This document shows, in pieces, positions 10,010 through 21,261 of a DNA stretch of 64,000 nucleotides. The first letter of the stretch is position 1. Every line of letters starts with the position of its first letter. The DNA lies in NCBI RefSeq assembly GCF_014839805.1, contig NC_051118.1:9664391-9728390 (forward strand), in the 5' to 3' direction. Made by a program: the position numbers and the translations under genes. Under the pieces are notes generated by a model. It was not told the DNA's origin, searched no databases, and saw nothing but the letters and a program-made list of their open reading frames with translations. This DNA is from Manduca sexta (taxonomy: Eukaryota; Arthropoda; Insecta; Lepidoptera; Sphingidae).

Positions 10010-10660
10010 CGGCTTTACCTATTGTGCAGATTGTGCGCTGCACACGGGCGCAGTGTGTTAGGGGGCGCCAGACATGACACCTTCCAAGAGACATGCGTCG
10101 CTCGCGAAATGGCACTCTCAAACAACCTGCGTCCGTGCTAAGGCCGGCGAGCGGCTTCTTTACTTTACACATTAACTTTTGATTTAATATTATCAAATTT
10201 ATTAAAGATTACATTGTCTCCTAGAGGGCGCGAAGGAATTCATTGCGCACGGGCGGCACATGAGCTAGAGCCGCTTCTGAACTTGGAATCGCGAATAAGG
10301 CTCGAGTGATACAAGTTTTGTTCCCACGATTTGTACACGTTACAGCCCACGTGTCACGTCTCAGGTGCATTAATGGATGTACTTTGTCAGAGTAATCGCC
10401 GCATTAGTCAACTGCACGCGGCCTCACACCAGGCAAGGCGCCGCGCAGACGACAACTGCTAACTGTTTCACTTACAAAAACACGACAGAATATTTTGTTT
10501 CATTTAGTATAAAATTCACAATTACTTATAAGTTGCTGAATTAATAATTAATAGAATTAAAATATCTGATGGTTTATTGCCGAAGTGCGTACGGGGTGAA
10601 TAGGTCTTAGGAAGGAAAAAGAAAAAAAATATTGGTAATAATTATTATTCTCACATAAAG
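10010..10660. other. GC-richer non-coding stretch
   Basis: GC-rich pieces such as GGGCGCAGTGTGTTAGGGGG and GCACGGGCGGCACATGAGC look like an old repeat. No reading frame is recognised. Confidence 0.3.
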
Positions 10661-10674
10661 CTGGTAGTAGAATA

Positions 10675-10797
10675 TTTGTATCCGCCCGGATGTCGACCAC
10701 CGTACAAAGTGTCAAACCCGGCATAGTGGCTCACGTAAGTGTAGCGTTCCGGGATCACTCTGTTTATATCCGGTTTCAAACAAGTAGACATAATGGT
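10675..10797 (+). repeat. Retroposon family E, 3'-truncated
   Basis: It contains ATCCGCCCGGATGTCGACCA and GTAGCGTTCCGGGATCACTC. Confidence 0.5.
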
Positions 10798-11945
10798 ATA
10801 ATGCAAGTGTGTACCTAAAAATAAATGTTTTACTACGCATTCTTAACAAAAACTTAGAGTTGGATTACATATAATTTGCTCTAATAAATATTTCAATACA
10901 AAATTCGTTGCTTCACCCCAAGTTCTATTCACCCCATTCGTATACTTGCTTGTCCATCAAGTCTATACAAGTAATTTACAATGCTGATTCGGTGTAACAT
11001 GCTCCCGTGTGGCATGAGCCGCCCCTTTGGAACTGGCGAACGATGCGATATCCGACGCGAGCGGATATATCCGATGGGAGGATACTGCGCTCTAACGGAC
11101 CCTCGGATTTTGCATATACGCAAATTGACTGAAGCTTGTCATCGGATTTTTTCCGTTCAATATTGACTTATCGGATATGTGGCGTATTTAGGTTAACTAG
11201 TGATGTCCTGAGTTCGATTTTATTTTTAAATAGTGGTTGAATTAAATGACAGAATGTTTAATATTAAAATAAGTTTAATACGAAGCTTGCTATTTAAGAC
11301 CAGCTTTTGATAGTACTGCTGCAGTCATTATTCATGTCGCCTTTTTGCTAGTTAAGTTTAATCGAATATTAGGCAAATACTATTAACAAAATTAATTATA
11401 ATCGCACATTAAGTGGCAGAGCGCACTTCATAACCATAGTTTTTAATTTAAAGGAGTAGTATTTATATTTAATAAAGTTGTAATATGAAGGTAATTTAAC
11501 ATTCACTTTTCGGACCACTAAAACTTCAGTTCGCCCTTGCCTACGAAAGTTTTGAAGCCTTCGAAACATCATGCGTAAAATAAAACTAACAAAAAACAAT
11601 AAAATCCCAATTTGATTATTTTTTTATTGGTTATTCACATAAAAAAGAAGAAACTTCAAATAAATGATATACAAAGAAGCAGCGAAGGTCGATGTTGAAT
11701 TTCGACTTTCATTCGTGTAAACATAAGAAATCATTCAATTATCTCAGTTCACATTTAGCGACGGCATGCAATCTGCCTCCACACAAAATCACTTCCCTCT
11801 TGGGTATTTCCAGCCTCTATTTATAATCCGGCGAAACCCGGTCGCAATTCCCACTGATCTTTATTCAAACGGAATCCGGGGCACGTAACAGCAACTTTTT
11901 AACTCGGTTTTAACCCGCTTTACGAGACATAAATCCGTTTGTTTC

Positions 11946-11973
11946 AACCGGTTATAACCGGTTATAGCCGGTT
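11946..11973. promoter_or_regulatory. Three AACCGGTT-type sites spaced 10 bp
   Basis: AACCGGTT at 11946 and 11956 and AGCCGGTT at 11966. AACCGGTT is the consensus of the insect epidermal factor Grainyhead. The functional claim is inference; no gene is found close by. Confidence 0.4.
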
Positions 11974-12448
11974 GTAGGGACGGGTTGGAATCGACTTTTT
12001 GCTGAGTGCAGTTTGAGTTGGCAGTTACGGTTAAGCTATTTTTATCGTGAGAGGTTAAGTCTGTATACTAAAGTGACGTTTTCGGATATAATATCCGCTC
12101 ATTAAACTTAATTTATTTGTAATGAATAAATATTTATTATCGTGAACTAAATTAATGAAAAATATATGTAAAAAAATTATTAACGCGGTAGTCACATCAG
12201 AGAGTTGATCTACAGAATAGCCCGGCTCGACCGGGTTCATACCGCTGTCTTACACAAAAACGGTGTAAAAGCGCTCTGCCATTGATGTATAAAAATATGA
12301 GTCATATAACTTAATAATATCTATAATTAATGTATGTATTAACATTTCCACAAGAAATACATTTTTCATATTGTTCGCGTACGACACAATTCTGGAAAGC
12401 AATAATGAGCGCAGCGGAACGAAAGTGCGGATGAATGGTTCACTGAAT

Positions 12449-12477
12449 GAGTGAATGAGCGAATGAGTGAATGAAGG
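12449..12477. repeat. Short (GAATGAGT)n-type tandem repeat
   Basis: About four imperfect 8-bp units. Confidence 0.5.
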
Positions 12478-12730
12478 GAGGATTTAATTTGCGGAACGGT
12501 TTGCTGACGTCCGCTTGTTATGAACTACGAAGTGACAATGTTAAAGTATTGTACTGTGTAATTTTAAATTGAGGTTGCAATTAATGGCTTGTTGGTTTAA
12601 TTGTAAATATTGGCTTTAAACAAGAAATATCCTGTGTTTCATTACCAAGTTGGGAAATTAGACTAAAATAACTAATGTTTTAGATTTTAATTCATTTAAG
12701 TATCTTTATATTCTGTAGCTATATTTTATA

Positions 12731-13622
12731 ACTAGCTTTTGCCCGCGGCTCCGCCCGCGTTATAAAGTTTTTCAGGCTAAAGTTTTCCGTTATAAAAGTA
12801 GTAGTTTCCTGGGAGCCTATGTTCTTCCCAGGGTCTCAAACTGTCTCCATACCAAATTTCATCTTAATACGTTGGGTAGTTTTGAGTTTAACATGTTCAG
12901 GCAGACAGATGCAGCGGGGACTTTGTTTTATAATATATTTTTTAGAACTTTTTAAGAAGAACAATCCCGTCATACCTCATTGTTGCATAACTTTAACCGT
13001 TTACGCAGCGAACGCAACGGAAGATCTCAAAACTAATAATTTTTCCACGTTTTTGCAACATGTTTCATTACTACTCCGCTCCTATTGGTCATAGCGTGAT
13101 GATATATAGCCTATAGCACTCCGGGATCAAAGGGCTATCCAACACAAAACATTTTTTTCAGTTCAAACCGGTAGTTCCTGAGATTAGCCATTACTGCTCC
13201 GGTCCTATTGGCCATAGCGTGATGATATATAGCCTATAGTACTCCACGAACAAAGGGCTATCCAACGCAAAAAGAATTTTTCAGTTTGGACTGGTAGTTC
13301 CTGAGATTAGCCATTACTGCTCCGCTCCTTTTGGGTATAGCGTAATGATATATAGCCTATAGCAATCCACGAATAAAGAGCTATCCAACGCAAAAAGAAT
13401 TTTTCAGTTTGGACCGGTAGTTCCTGAGATTAGCCATTACTGCTCCGCTCCTATTGGGTATAGCGTGATGATATATAGCCTAAAGAACTCCACAAACAAA
13501 GGGCTATCCAACGCAAAAAGAATTTTTCAGTTTGGACCGGTAGTTCCTGAGATTAGCGCGTTCAAACAAACAAACAAACAAACAAACAAACAAACTCTTC
13601 AGCTTTATATAATAGTATAGAT
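12731..13622 (+). repeat. Helitron-like repeat, family A, with four 123-bp tandem units
   Basis: It starts ACTAGCTTTTGCCCGCGG and ends TATAATAGTATAGAT. Inside are four tandem units starting at 13066, 13189, 13312 and 13435, spaced exactly 123 bp, then an (AAAC)n run at about 13563-13594. No coding capacity. Confidence 0.7.
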
Positions 13623-14089
13623 GAAGGTAATGTTGAATATTCGGTAAAGATTTATTCGGTATGCATTTAACATAATATAAAACATTTTATATAAGAACTA
13701 ATTCCTGAAAATACTATTCTCCCCCCTCCTCCCTATAATAAGGTCAAGTGCTGCAACAAAGCTTGTTATAACTATAATACGAGTCGTAACTAGATTTAAC
13801 TGTTCGCCATTCGACAATAACTAAGGGTCCAGAGGTCAGTTTCGTTGTCCCTTAAAATGAGATTTTATAAGGTCCAGATAAATATATATTGTCGCAGGTC
13901 TAGTGGATGTGTATGAACTGTATACTGTCAGGTTCTGGGTTTGATTCCTACTGTCTTACTTTGTGTGCTGAATGGTTTTTGAGAGCTACATTCAGACTGG
14001 AAGTGTATCGTTAAAAATAAGGAAATCATTTCAACAACACGCAGGGGAATAATTGCATGCACCGCAAATCGGCATGGTGAGCACACACA

Positions 14090-14284
14090 CTTTTATTCCC
14101 GAAGGTTTAGGCAGACGCGCAACTGATGGCTCCAGTTTCCGCCGAGAGTATGTCGTTCCGTGGTGGGGAAGAGCCATATCGGGCACAAATTCCAAGCTCT
14201 AGGCTGACACTGAGAAAAAAACCCAACATCTCTTTTTCCAACCCGGGAAAGGAATCAGAGACCTCAGTGCAGTTGTGCCGTAAC
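14090..14284 (-). repeat. SINE family C (inverted, head eroded)
   Basis: It contains CATATCGGGCACAAATTCC and CCAACCCGGGAAAGGAATC; an apparent short reading frame here is only SINE sequence. Confidence 0.55.
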
Positions 14285-14285
14285 A

Positions 14286-14455
14286 ACTCACGTAAGTGTG
14301 TCGCGTTCCAGGATCCTTGTGTATATCCAATTCCAGCAGGCCGGCGTAATTGTGTCGACTATCGATAGTAATCATCTCTCGTCAGTCATTCTATTGGACT
14401 CCATTCCACTTACCATCACGTGCAGTGTCACTTTGATTGGCCCATATAAAAAAAA
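14286..14455 (+). repeat. Retroposon family E
   Basis: It contains GTGTGTCGCGTTCCAGGATC and GTCGACTATCGATAGTAATC, ending CCCATATAAAAAAAAAC. Confidence 0.5.
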
Positions 14456-14831
14456 ACATAAGTAAATGACCATTAAAATACTAATCCCATTTTCAGCTTA
14501 AATTCAGTAAATCACTTAACACCTACATCAATCTAACTTGCAAAATAAAAGCCTAACTCCTGAAATAAACACTAAGCTCGGACGACACAAAATCCGCTTT
14601 TAAGCTCGCATCCGATACGCTTTGGCAAAAACTTCGGAGCTTTACTGGGATTAGAAGTTTTCAGTTTATGTTTCAGTGCGCTGTGAACAATTTGTTGGTA
14701 GGTTTAGTTGTTAATGTATTGGGTTCAAATATGAAGACTCCATCGTTGTAATGGAAGCTTTAGGTCTTATGTTAAGATGTTACTGGATATGTGCTTAGGT
14801 AAGGTATCTGTTATAATATATACTGATGGAA

Positions 14832-14908
14832 GAGTCTACCAACCCGTACCAGTCCAGCGTCGTGGACTATGGTCTAAACTCTCAGTAGTGGAGGAGGTAG
14901 TATACCTA
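14832..14908 (+). repeat. SINE family B fragment
   Basis: A 3' segment only, with GTCTACCAACCCGTACC and CTCTCAGTAGTGGAGGAGG. It lies just before the inverted full-length copy. Confidence 0.45.
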
Positions 14909-14929
14909 AAACAAAGTAGTTATTTCTAT

Positions 14930-15264
14930 TATAATAATAATAATAATAATATCAGCCCTGTATTATATCCTTGCCCACTGCTGAGCACGGGCCTCCTCTA
15001 CTACTGAGAGGGATTAGGCCTTAGTCCACTACGCTGGCCTACTGCGCATTGGTAGACTTCACACACCTTCGAAATTCCTATAGAGAACTTCTCAGATATG
15101 CAGGTTTCCTCACGATGTTTTCCTTCACCGTTAAAGCGAACGATAGTTTCACAAAGAATACACACATGATTTTTTAGAAAAGTCAGAGGTGTGTGCCCTC
15201 GCGATTTGAACCTGCGGACATTCGTCTTGGCAGTCCGTTCCACACCCAACTAGGCTATCGCCGC
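14930..15264 (-). repeat. tRNA-derived SINE, family B, full length
   Basis: In reverse it has a tRNA-like head (GCGATAGCCTAGTTGG, B-box-like GTTCAAATC), a body with TTCACCGTTAAAG, and a tail ATACAGGGCTGATATT followed by (ATT)n. Family B names this set of copies. Confidence 0.7.
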
Positions 15265-15699
15265 TTTATTCCTATTATTCAGTTAATAATAAGATTACTT
15301 TGAATCCCTAACTGCCAGGGTCTTAGGTTTTGAGCTTTGTCTTGGGAGGATAATTCGTTTTTAATATATTTATATGCATTATTTTTAAGATAAGTATAAA
15401 AAAATGTAAAAGTAAATTTTAAAATAAAATACTAACGCTTTTCTTAACTTAGAAAAACCTGTATCAGAATCAGTTCAACCATACTTGAAATCATCGACAC
15501 ACAGTAGGTATAACTTTCATATAAAAATAGAGTATAAGTTGTAAATGCGCACTCAAGTAGCGAAGTTAAGCGAGTGAATGAGTGAGAGCTACATAATTCA
15601 GACCACTTATGCCGTTGTTGCCGCCAGCACCCCGCCCGACGGCCAGTTGCGGATTTGGGAAGTAATTATGGGGGATATTAAAATAATTATTTTTGTTTC

Positions 15700-15822
15700 A
15701 ACACACACACGTACATTTTTATTCTGTCCCATGATGTGATAGGCTGCGAGTCTATTGCCATCGGGCACAAATTTTAGACTTGTTGCTGATAGTGAGTAGA
15801 AAAACTCAGTTTAATAGTTTCT
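15700..15822 (-). repeat. SINE family C fragment (inverted)
   Basis: It contains TTCTGTCCCATGATGTGATA and GGGCACAAATTTTAGACTTG. Confidence 0.45.
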
Positions 15823-16261
15823 GAAATTAGCGTTCAAGCAAACAAACTTTTCAGGTTTATATATTAGTATATAGATTTAAAAGATAAGTTTAGTTTGTGT
15901 TTTTACTGCACCTAATAATTCAATCTAAAAGCTTTCTCATGACTCCTTAAACTTTATCTATAGTGATTTACTTTATCTAGCTTTTCCAGTAGAAAATGTC
16001 CTTATGCTTGAGTTTAATTACTTTCGTAGTTAATTATTTTGCTTCGCACTTTGCAGTGCAAAGGGGTTGATTTATGTATCCAAGTTCTCTATTTGAGTTA
16101 TTTAGTTAAGGGTAAGATAGTGTTTCCAGAGATTTGCTGAACTTCGCTATTTGATGATATTCAGTAATATTCGTTTTGTCATAATCCATGATGTCGAATT
16201 TCGCTTCTAGTTTCGGTTAACAAAAACAGATACACCATCATACCTTTATCCCCAATAGATT

Positions 16262-16482
16262 TGCCAGAGGTGCTACCAGGGTAAACGTCTTTCGCCGTAT
16301 ATGTCGCGTCCCATGATGTGATAGGGAGGGAGCGAGCATTTCGCGATATCAGCCAAAATGCCAGACTTCGGGTTGATACTCAGAAAAAAACCCAATATCA
16401 CTTTTTCCCGACCTGGGATTCGAACCAGAGACAATGAAAATCGTACTTTGAACGTAATACAACTATTCAACCGAGGCGGTCA
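16262..16482 (-). repeat. SINE family C (inverted, full length)
   Basis: It contains TCGCGTCCCATGATGTGATA, CCTGGGATTCGAACCAGAG (B box in reverse) and CAACCGAGGCGG at its head. Confidence 0.6.
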
Positions 16483-17148
16483 AGATAAGACAACATGACA
16501 AAATATCCTCTGTCCTGGTAGCCAACATTACAAATTAAACCTTATTATTCCTTATGTTAAAATACAAAACTGAATAACTCACAAAAAGTTAAAATCAGGA
16601 TTTACTGACGATAAATTAATGTACCTAAACTCCCATTTTTGTCAAGTGTCTTAATTTAGATAAAATGTAAGTGATATACTGACTTATTAAACCATTTCCT
16701 GTTACGTAAATCAGAGGTTGGATAAATTACAGCTATCTTAAAGTGGGCATTTGAATATAGACCATAATTATCTCTTTATAAAGTAGATTTTAGTTTTGAA
16801 TTAAAAGGAAAAAAATAAGCTGAAATTATACTAAGTAATTATTTATAACATTTTTTAAGCACAAGTTGACAGGCGAATTTAAAGATCTATATGCATTCTC
16901 TCTGTCATCTATTGCTGGTGCAGTAGTAAGTACTTCGTTTCGGTTTATATTATAATACTGACCAGCTACAAGATAATTTAATAGCTTACGTGGCAAATAC
17001 ACAAATTCCATTTTATTTCACTCACGAATTTATTATGATGTACGCATCATCGAATATATATAAAAACAGCTTAATACTGTAGGGAACACTACCAACAAAA
17101 TATCTCTAACAATATCAGGGTCTATGTGAACCTTAGTCATGATGACCT

Positions 17149-17745
17149 AGGTAAGCCCCCCATCCGCCCTGTGGAATGGGGGCGTTTGAAGAATTCCACC
17201 ACGGTATCCCCTGCCTGTCGTAAGAGGCGACTAATAGGGGCCACGAAGGGGGTCGTCGGCGGGCAGCAGGGGGCTGTCCGCCCTAGTGCATTTTTGTGCA
17301 TTCTTGCACATTTTTCGGTTGACCCCCGGGATGGATGGCAGTGTATAGTTGGCCTCATGCTGCCATAGACGCCGAGAGCGTCCTTCGGTGCGCGGGGGCT
17401 TCCGCGCTCCATAGGAGACGTGCCGCAAGGCAGCACCGTGCAGGGGCGGCTACGGCCGAAGACTTAGACACTTCCGTCAGAGGAAGCTCGCAGCCGTCCC
17501 TAATACGCCTAAGAGGGCCACCGCGGAGTTTTAGCTGGTAGGCCGTGCATAGGTTAGTTGTACATAGGGTTAGGGACTCGGCCCGGCGATCGCCCGAAGG
17601 TCGTCATCAAATCCGGGCGGCTCAACGCCGGGTCGTAAGGTACGGTTACCCCAGCATAACCGCTCAGTCGCCCCCCAGGCAGGCTGGGCAGTAGTAATAA
17701 GGGGCTTTCTCCGCGAAATTAAAAAAAAAAAGGTAAGCCCCCCAT
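17149..17745 (+). mobile_element. 5'-truncated LINE 3' end with 15-bp target duplication
   Basis: AGGTAAGCCCCCCAT occurs at 17149-17163 and again at 17731-17745. Between them is a GC-rich sequence with TATCCCCTGCCTGTCGTAAG, a motif common in 3' regions of insect non-LTR elements, ending in an A-run (17720-17731). No intact reading frame. Confidence 0.65.
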
Positions 17746-18044
17746 AGACCCTCTGATTACATCCCTGCATATGCTCGAGGTCTGAGCCCACCTGTGAAGT
17801 TTGGCCCACTCCACATCCCAATTATGAGGTACAAACAGACACTCTATTATTAAAATCACGCGTCTACGAGGTGGCATTAAGTTTTCATATAAAGAAGATT
17901 TGAAAATTTTACCGTCGTTACATATTTTAAGTTTAAGAGCTTAGAATAATTGGTTCCTTGAGGATTTAAGAAGTTTTATATTTTAAGACGAGACGAATTG
18001 TTGACGATAAACGATATAATGAAACAATGGCAACACCAATTACA

Positions 18045-18289
18045 TTGAAATTAAACTAATTTTCGGATTCTATCGCGGTGCTGGTATTTTATTTTCTCCC
18101 GACGTTTCGAAGACTTTGCAGCCTTCATGGTCACGGGGGGGACTGAGGTGTTGTTCATCCGTAAAGTCAAAGTTACAATATCTACCTACATTTTACAATT
18201 ATACAACTTTTTTAATTTTTTTTTTAAATTTTAGCTGTTGGTGGTCCGATTCAATGTCTAACATTCGCGTAAACATAAGAAATCATTAT
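18045..18289 (-). mobile_element. Penelope-like element 3' fragment, 15-bp target duplication
   Basis: It carries the family-typical CTCCCGACGTTTCGAAGACT and CAGCCTTCATGGTCACGGG. GCAACACCAATTACA flanks it at 18030-18044 and 18290-18304. Assignment rests on the longer relatives at 21262 and 41640, which encode a GIY-YIG-type C-terminus. Confidence 0.5.
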
Positions 18290-18386
18290 GCAACACCAAT
18301 TACAATAAGTTCGTATAATTTAGCACATAAGGATCGTTTGGCTGGAGCTCATAGAAATTAATTTTTGCTCGCAGTTTCGCCCGCAT

Positions 18387-18469
18387 ATATAATAATAATA
18401 ATAATATGAGCCCTGTATTATATACTTGCTCACTGCTGAGCACGGGCCTCCTCTACTACTGAGAGGGAA
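18387..18469 (-). repeat. 5'-truncated SINE family B with 8-bp target duplication
   Basis: Only the last 80 or so bases (CAGTGAGCAAGTATATAATA in reverse) and the (ATT)n tail remain. GCCCGCAT flanks it at 18379-18386 and 18470-18477. It splits a degraded Helitron-like repeat. Confidence 0.55.
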
Positions 18470-18614
18470 GCCCGCATGCTAAAGTTTTATTATGATAAAT
18501 ATTATCCCGGGATAAAAGTAGCCAATGTCCATCCCAAGGTCTCGGACTATTTCCAAAATCCGTTTGGTAGTTATTGAGTTCGTATTCAGACACACGTGTC
18601 GAGGAACTTTGTTT

Positions 18615-18722
18615 TATCATCATCATCATTTCAGCCGAGAATGGTCCACTGCTGGACATAGGCCTCCCCCTTTGAGCGCCACAGAGACCAGTTCTGGGCC
18701 GAACTCTCATCGGACTCCTTAT
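18615..18722 (-). repeat. LINE 3' tail (RTE-like), inverted
   Basis: It has TCATCATCATCATTTCAGCC then TGGTCCACTGCTGGACATAG, the reverse of the usual lepidopteran RTE-type tail ending in (ATG)n. Confidence 0.4.
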
Positions 18723-18917
18723 TAATACGAAAATATATAATGTTGAAGGGCTTGTTTGTTTGAACGCGCATCTCAGAAACTACTAAACCCATTTTGATTT
18801 TCACTAATAGGAAGCTACATTACTCCTGAGTGTTATAGGCTACTTTTTATCCCAGAAAAATTATATCCCGGAAATACTTTATCACGCGGACAGAGTAGGC
18901 AAAAGTTAATCTTTTTA
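18722..18917 (-). repeat. Short family A-like repeat
   Basis: Same body as 4940-5131 (GGAAGCTACATTACTCCTG, TATAGGCTACTTTTTATCCC), ending in a degraded GCGGACAGAGTAGGC. Confidence 0.5.
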
Positions 18918-19056
18918 CAATTTTTTTACTACACACTGCATTGCACGAATAATTTAGAAATAGACAAACATCTGATACCTAGTCGAACTCGCATAAGCAC
19001 GAGAGCTAGCAAATGTCATTCAACATTAACTTGCGACCTTCTTCAGTTTATATGAC

Positions 19057-19237
19057 TGGGGCCTTATTCTCTATCCCGCACAATATTTTAACAGTGCGTA
19101 ACAAGCACGTAACACAACGCATCATGTTTAGGACTATAGAAATTTGGCTTACAGAATACCATTCCACGCACATTTCTCGAAGATAACATGACACGGCCGC
19201 GTTACGCGGCTACACTATCATACAGAATAAGGGCCCT
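19057..19237 (+). mobile_element. MITE, family F
   Basis: Near-identical to the copy at 7997, including CACGGCCGCGTTACGCG and the inverted ends. Confidence 0.7.
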
Positions 19238-19340
19238 GAGGTCAGTTCTATTGTCTTGAAGTTATTATGCTAACTCAGTTAAGCCTTACATTTATTTACC
19301 ATACTAAAACGAGTTAGTAAGAGCTTAATTAATGTCAATT

Positions 19341-19632
19341 ATTTTTTTTATTACTTTCAATAAGGAGACGTGCTTGCCTCATGGTAAGCGATACGACCGC
19401 CCATAAACAGTAGAAACACCAACACCTTACATTACAAAGTATTGTTTAGTTCTACTGCACTCTCCATCCTAAGACGTAAGATTAAATCTTATTATGTCCA
19501 ATAGTTACACTAGCTACAACGTCTTTCAAATCGGAACACAATAGTGACTACACACTGGTGCTTGACGGAAGAAATAGACGTTGCGGTGGTACCTTCCCAG
19601 GACTCCACGTATGAGAGATCCACCACGAGTAC
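19341..19632 (-). repeat. Retroposon family D (sense strand minus)
   Basis: The shared body includes GCGATACGACCGCCCATAAA and GAAATAGACGTTGCGGTGG. Read on the minus strand the family ends in GCAATAAAAA-type sequence, so it behaves like a retroposed 3' end; no encoded protein is seen. Confidence 0.6.
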
Positions 19633-19639
19633 AGCATTA

Positions 19640-19790
19640 CTCCCTAATTAGCTAAGTATCCCGGTTCGAATCCCGGCTTGGGCAAAGCGATATTGAGGTT
19701 TTCTGCTCAGCATCAGCATGGCGAAATGGGTGCGCTGGTTGCACCTCTGCCTACCCATTCCCGTATAAAGATGTGATGTGTGTGTGAGCT
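19640..19790 (+). repeat. SINE family C, truncated
   Basis: It keeps CCCGGTTCGAATCCCGGC, GGGCAAAGCGATATTGAGG and the tail CCCGTATAAAGATGTGATGT. Confidence 0.55.
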
Positions 19791-20195
19791 AACTTGTAAC
19801 AGTCCTGTAATATGACAGAAGTTCAGTATATCATAATGTTAAACATAATTTTAAATTCCACACACGAGCAACTCAGAATATTTTTTCCCGGACAGGAATT
19901 AGAGAGGGTACACTGGCAGACAGCTGTAAGTGTTTCTGTAATACATGTATTTTTTGGGTCAACCCCCCATAAAATTAAGATAAGGACAGAACGACAAAAT
20001 AAGTGAGCCAATGAGCCCCTAATGTTAGGTGATCAAAGCTATCCATAGAAAGCTCTCTGCCTACCCCTTCCAAGTGGAAGCATAAATAAGATTATAAGGC
20101 AACGGAAGTTACTTCATAAAGTTTGGTAATTAAACGCGTAAGTTACCCGCTTATGAATACGACTGCTCTATATTACGTGGTTACTAATTTATTTA

Positions 20196-20384
20196 CCACT
20201 AGCTTTTGCATGCGGGTCCGCTCGCACAAAAAAGTGTTTTAGAGATAAAAAGTCTATAGAACTCAGGAATAATGTAGCTTCCTGTTGGTGAAAGAATTTT
20301 CAAAATCGATTTAGTAGTTACAGAGATTCGAACCCACAAACAAAATGACAAACATTTCGTCTTTATAATATTAGAATAGATTTT
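20196..20384 (+). repeat. Short family A-like repeat
   Basis: It runs from ACTAGCTTTTGCATGCGGG to TTATAATATTAGAATAGAT, with AATGTAGCTTCCTGTTGGTG in between. Confidence 0.5.
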
Positions 20385-20455
20385 AATTAAATACACTGTG
20401 ACTTATGGTTAATGTTTACCGAACTTGTTATTACAAACAATATTTCACGGATTTA

Positions 20456-20643
20456 TGCATACAGGGGCCTTATTCTCTATCCCGCACGTTATTTTAACAG
20501 TGCGTAACAAGAACGTAACACAACGCACCATGTTTAGGACTATAGAAATTTGACTTACAGAATACCATTCCACGCACATTACTCGAAGATAACATGACAC
20601 GGCCGCGTTACGCGTTTACACTATCATACAGATAAGGGCCCTG
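20456..20643 (+). mobile_element. MITE, family F, abutting a family G MITE
   Basis: It starts CAGGGGCCTTATTCTCTATC and ends TAAGGGCCCTG. Its right end is fused directly to the GGGTCATTTTGACAT terminus of the next element. Confidence 0.65.
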
Positions 20644-20969
20644 GGTCATTTTGACATCGCGTTACTAAACGAAACCACATACTTGGAAATAACACTTTAC
20701 AATAAGTTACTTGAACCGTAGATGTAAAATAAATAAGTGTAATTTTAATTTTACGCGCCCGAATGCCACATCTACTGTTCTAAGAGAATTCGTCACAGCG
20801 GCAACATCATACTTTATATCAAACTACGAAATAATGAAAAAATTTTAAAACTTAAACGAGGTTTTTTGTTGAAACTATTCGTTATTAATGGATGATTTTT
20901 CGCACAAAGTCAGCAAAGATGACTAGTATGTGGTTTCATATAGTAACGCAATGTCAAAATGGCCCTGTA
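20642..20969 (+). mobile_element. MITE, family G (GGGTCATTTTGACAT termini)
   Basis: The inverted termini are GGGTCATTTTGACATCGCG on the left and, read inverted from the right, AGGGCCATTTTGACATTGCG. The body matches 22878-23332 and, inverted, 35690-35985. Confidence 0.6.
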
Positions 20970-20999
20970 TAATGAACAATAACTGACTACCTCGATGTT

Positions 21000-21222
21000 G
21001 GAGCTGTATTGCGTGCGCGGTACGACCATTCCGCGAAGTCTCGGTTTGAATCCCAAGTCGTTGAGTGATATTGGGTTTTTTTATTCAGTATCAACCCGTA
21101 ATATGGCCTGTAAATGGCAGCACGCTCACACCACTATTACATTGAACCTAACGTAGCTGGCGAAATGGTATGGACGTCTACTTGCCTTTGAAAAAGGAAA
21201 AAGACGCGAGTGTGTGCGCTTT
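21000..21222 (+). repeat. Diverged SINE family C
   Basis: It contains TTGCGTGCGCGGTACGACC, GAGTGATATTGGGTTTTTTT and AAAAGACGCGAGTGTGTGC. Confidence 0.45.
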
Positions 21223-21261
21223 AGTACAATGTAATAAGTAGTTTCTAAGTAAAAGTTTGTG

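Larger units (their letters stand above)
10800..12730. other. Non-coding stretch with few repeats
   Basis: A weak Penelope-like piece may lie at 11505-11725 (CCTTCGAAACATCATGCG, TAAACATAAGAAATCATT). The interval 11750-12000 is repeat-poor and holds the AACCGGTT cluster. Confidence 0.3.
15268..17148. other. AT-rich DNA with two SINE copies
   Basis: Apart from the SINE copies at 15700 and 16262, no exon or repeat is recognised. Confidence 0.35.

Noticed and set aside
17137..17541. GC-rich open frames on both strands
   Set aside because: They fall inside a truncated LINE 3' region bounded by target duplications; no recognisable protein.
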